Source of the DNA: Hungateiclostridiaceae bacterium UBA1305
GTDB lineage: Bacteria > Bacillota > Clostridia > Acetivibrionales > DTU013
Length of the DNA: 7,913 bases
NCBI GenBank assembly: GCA_002307275.1
Contig: DBTX01000019.1
Span: 38,888-46,800, forward strand
Direction of reading: 5' to 3'
Below, one piece after another: positions 5,927 to 7,913 of this stretch. The notes below the pieces were generated by a model, which made no database searches, was not told where the DNA came from, and saw nothing but the letters and a program-made list of their open reading frames with translations. Position 1 is the first letter of the stretch, and the number at the start of each line of letters is the position of its first letter. A program made the position numbers and the translations under genes.

Positions 5927-7567
5927 TTGTCTGCCAGGAGAGCATATATTTTATTTGGTATCCTATTCTCAATATTTGTCGGATTGATGGTCAGAATTGC
6001 ATATATTCAGTTCTTTTCGACCAATACCCTTGCTGAGTCCGCCTTTAGGCAGAGACTTTCCAATGACAGCGTGGAAACGCTCAGGGGCAATATTCTCGAC
6101 AGGAACGGTATATCCTTTACGAACCGCAGTCAGAAATATTCTGCATTGATAAAACCGGTATACATGCCTAAGTCGGAAAGTGAACGAATGAAAGTCAGCA
6201 CCGCACTCGGTCTGAAGCCGGAAACCCTTGACAACTTAAGCTCCAGGAGCAGTCCTTTAATTCTGGCTACTGACAAAGAAGGAAGCAATGCAATTATAAA
6301 CATGAAGTCCGACTGGGTGACGATATTGCATTCCCTGAACCGCTATGACAGTGGAACTCTTGCAAAGCATGTACTGGGCTATCTGAGCAGGAAGGACAGG
6401 GTTGGTCAGGCCGGTCTGGAAAGGGCGTATGAAAATGAGCTCAGAGATAGTTCTACCTTTGAAATTGGAACAGTAACAGATGCTGCAAAAAATCCGATCA
6501 AGGGACTGGGATATAGAATGAAAGCTTCTGGGTCAGGTGAGAAATTGAATGTTCAGCTGACTCTGGATTATCATATTCAAAAAATAGTTGAAGGGATCAT
6601 GGACACAAACAGCGTCTCCGGAGCGGTCGTCGTTGAGGATGTTGCTACGGGCGACATCCTAGCAATGGCCAGCAGGCCTGATTTTGATCCGGATGCGGTA
6701 GAAAACTACCTTGGCAGCAGCGGGAATGAGCTGTTCAATAAAGCTACGGCCGCCTATAATCTGGGCTCTGTTTTCAAGATCATTGATGTTGCAGCGATGT
6801 ATGAGTACACAGATATTATCCCCGAGAGCTATTTTTGCAATGGTGCTATTGATATAAACGGACGATTATTCAAATGTTCGTCCTATCTTTCAGGCGGACA
6901 TGGGGAAATTGACCTGGAACAGGCTTTTGCGGAATCGTGTAATTCCTACTTTATTGATTTATGTGAAAAAATAGGCTATAAGAATCTCATTAGCATGGCT
7001 CAGCAATTCGGCCTCGCGGAGGCGACAGGCATAGCTGAGCAGGGTGTAAGTGAAGCAAAAGGTAGTCTTCCGCCGTTAAAAGGATATTTCAGCCAGGCTG
7101 ATATTGCCAACCTTGCAATCGGCCAGGGGGTATTACTCGTGACGCCGCTGCAGGTTGCAGATATCGTCGCGACTATAGCAAACGGGGGTATCAGGAATAG
7201 AGTCAACATAGTTGATTCACTGGTGGATGAAGATGGCCAAAAAGTCAAGGATATAAGAGTGAAGGAGGGGCATCGGATCATTTCGAGGGATACCGCAGAT
7301 AAGATCAAAAACTTGATGGAGGCAGTTACGTCCTATGGGACAGGAACCGCAGCTGGAATGGAGTATTATGGAGGATCCGGCGGGAAGACGGGTAGTGCTG
7401 AAACCGGCTCCAGTGAGGTTGTTCATGCATGGTTCGCAGGTTTTTTTCCAACAGCTCAACCTAAATATTCAGTAACTGTATTTGTTGAAAATGGTCAATA
7501 TGGTGGAAAGACAGCAGCACCGATTTTTTCTGCGATAGCCAGAGAAATGACAGATAAAGGGCTATGA
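5927..7567 (+). CDS. Class B penicillin-binding protein (monofunctional D,D-transpeptidase)
   Basis: This enzyme cross-links peptidoglycan stem peptides outside the membrane and is a beta-lactam target. From the TTG start it has 546 residues: a transmembrane anchor (about 6-30), a PBP dimerisation/pedestal domain beginning with RGNILDRNG (53-61), and a transpeptidase domain from about 230. Active-site motifs are intact: S281-V-F-K284 (nucleophilic serine; GSVFK instead of the commoner GSTFK), S337-C-N339, and K487-T-G489. There is no glycosyltransferase domain and no C-terminal PASTA repeat; the protein ends soon after the transpeptidase fold. The TTG is preferred for its Shine-Dalgarno and because the TM helix then starts within the first ten residues. 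ATG 5846 would add 27 residues of low-quality sequence. Relatives include FtsI/PBP2B and the sporulation protein SpoVD. The converging sigma-K-like gene hints at a sporulation role, but vegetative function is equally possible, so no symbol is given. Confidence 0.93.
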   Translation: MSARRAYILFGILFSIFVGLMVRIAYIQFFSTNTLAESAFRQRLSNDSVETLRGNILDRNGISFTNRSQKYSALIKPVYMPKSESERMKVSTALGLKPETLDNLSSRSSPLILATDKEGSNAIINMKSDWVTILHSLNRYDSGTLAKHVLGYLSRKDRVGQAGLERAYENELRDSSTFEIGTVTDAAKNPIKGLGYRMKASGSGEKLNVQLTLDYHIQKIVEGIMDTNSVSGAVVVEDVATGDILAMASRPDFDPDAVENYLGSSGNELFNKATAAYNLGSVFKIIDVAAMYEYTDIIPESYFCNGAIDINGRLFKCSSYLSGGHGEIDLEQAFAESCNSYFIDLCEKIGYKNLISMAQQFGLAEATGIAEQGVSEAKGSLPPLKGYFSQADIANLAIGQGVLLVTPLQVADIVATIANGGIRNRVNIVDSLVDEDGQKVKDIRVKEGHRIISRDTADKIKNLMEAVTSYGTGTAAGMEYYGGSGGKTGSAETGSSEVVHAWFAGFFPTAQPKYSVTVFVENGQYGGKTAAPIFSAIAREMTDKGL

Positions 7568-7601
7568 GAATTAAGATCACATATTCCACAGGAGAATGGA
7601 T

Positions 7602-7636
7602 AAATAAAAAACAGCTGCCTGTTTAATGGCAGCTGT
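7602..7636 (-). terminator. Intrinsic terminator of the sigma-K-like gene, overlapping its coding end
   Basis: ACAGCTGCC (7611-7619) and GGCAGCTGT (7628-7636) form a perfect 9-bp stem with an 8-base loop. Read on the minus strand it is followed by TTTTTTATTTA (complement of 7601-7611), a good U-tract. On the plus strand CGGG intervenes before TTTT, so it would end PBP transcripts less well. The sigma gene's stop codon (7623-7625) is in the loop, and its last codons form one arm. Confidence 0.85.
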
Positions 7637-7913
7637 CGGGTTTTAATTCCTTGCTCAATTTTTTTATCGCTTTCTTTTCTATACGCGATACATAAGAACG
7701 TGATATGCCCAGCATACCGGCTATCTCACGCTGAGTCTTGCTGGTTCCGTTCAAAAGTCCGTATCTTAATTCAAGAACTGTCTTTTCACGCTTTTTAAGT
7801 ACAGCCTTCATTTTATTATAAAGCCGTTTTACCTGCATCTTCAACTCAACTTCATCAATAACCGACTCTGCTTCATTTCCGATTACATCAATAAGCGTTA
7901 TTTCGTTCCCCTC
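7623..7913 (-). CDS. sigK: Sporulation RNA polymerase sigma factor, sigma-K-like, C-terminal 96 residues (5'-truncated by window)
   Basis: The frame is open to the window edge, so only the C-terminal part is visible. It begins EGNEITLIDVIGNEAESVID, the linker after region 3 seen in the sigma-E/sigma-K group. Region 4.1 follows (about residues 40-55, KREKTVLELRYGLLNG), then the region 4.2 helix-turn-helix KTQREIAGMLGISRSYVSRIEKKAI (59-83), which contacts the -35 element. KTQREIA...LGISRSYVSRIEK is closest to sigma-K as I know it; sigma-E is the main alternative. Sigma-K drives late mother-cell transcription for the spore cortex and coat. The TTG codon at 7844-7842 is not a start: the homologous sequence continues upstream. 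The gene converges on the PBP gene and shares the terminator hairpin between them. In some Firmicutes sigK is split by a skin prophage; that point is not in view here. Confidence 0.86.
   Translation of the reverse strand, partial: EGNEITLIDVIGNEAESVIDEVELKMQVKRLYNKMKAVLKKREKTVLELRYGLLNGTSKTQREIAGMLGISRSYVSRIEKKAIKKLSKELKPDSCH

Noticed and set aside
5898..5987. ATG at 5898 opening a 29-codon frame overlapping the PBP start.
   Set aside because: There is no ribosome site before it, and it overlaps the PBP Shine-Dalgarno and anchor-coding sequence out of frame; no support as a gene.
7000..7308. A 102-codon minus-strand frame inside the PBP gene, same direction as the sigma factor.
   Set aside because: It overlaps conserved transpeptidase sequence, and its own translation shows no family features.
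1..7913. Search by eye for insertion sequences, CRISPR repeats, tRNA genes, toxin-antitoxin pairs or phage genes.
   Set aside because: None found: nearly all the sequence is accounted for by core genes, there are no terminal inverted repeats with a transposase, no regularly spaced repeats and no cloverleaf-like sequence.

Overview
The window looks like chromosomal DNA of a spore-forming, low-to-moderate-GC Firmicute, most likely a clostridial lineage. The grounds are a sigma-K-like sporulation sigma factor at the right edge, purine-rich Shine-Dalgarno sites (GGAAGGGG, GAGGG, AGGAGG), use of GTG and TTG starts, AT-rich spacers, and the order typA - mltG - SAM O-methyltransferase - U32 protein. 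The last three match Bacillus subtilis yrrL-yrrM-yrrN/O. I see no mobile element, CRISPR array, rRNA or tRNA gene, so this is an ordinary core region.

Layout, left to right. At 1-327 (+) is the C-terminal end of an HD-GYP-type phosphohydrolase. A 231-base spacer follows, holding two weak hairpins, a sigma-A-type promoter and a leader of roughly 110 nt. Next is typA/bipA (559-2379, best start GTG). It is translationally close to mltG (2390-3523), whose ribosome binding site overlaps the typA stop. A clear intrinsic terminator (3581-3610) closes this unit. The 252-base mltG-trmR spacer carries the terminator, three more small hairpins and a nine-codon reading frame with a consensus Shine-Dalgarno. 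Then come trmR (3776-4429) and a trhP-like U32 gene (4476-5720), 46 bases apart and probably co-transcribed. A 206-base spacer contains a 12-bp perfect palindrome and a 22-bp imperfect tandem duplication. It leads to a class B penicillin-binding protein gene (5927-7567, best start TTG). On the minus strand, converging on it, is the C-terminal 96 residues of a sigma-K-like factor (7623-7913), with a terminator whose stem-loop contains the sigma gene's own stop codon.

How the genes fit together: TypA acts in ribosome assembly or translation under stress. The TrhP-like and TrmR-like proteins are, by family and synteny, the two successive enzymes making 5-hydroxyuridine and then 5-methoxyuridine at tRNA wobble position 34. 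MltG and the class B PBP both act on peptidoglycan outside the membrane. The neighbouring sigma-K-like gene raises the possibility of a sporulation role for the PBP, but nothing in the sequence proves it. No previously undescribed system is evident. The points worth a second look are regulatory: the duplicated 22-mer, the structured mltG-trmR spacer, the terminator overlapping the sigma gene, and two start codons that an automated caller would probably misplace.
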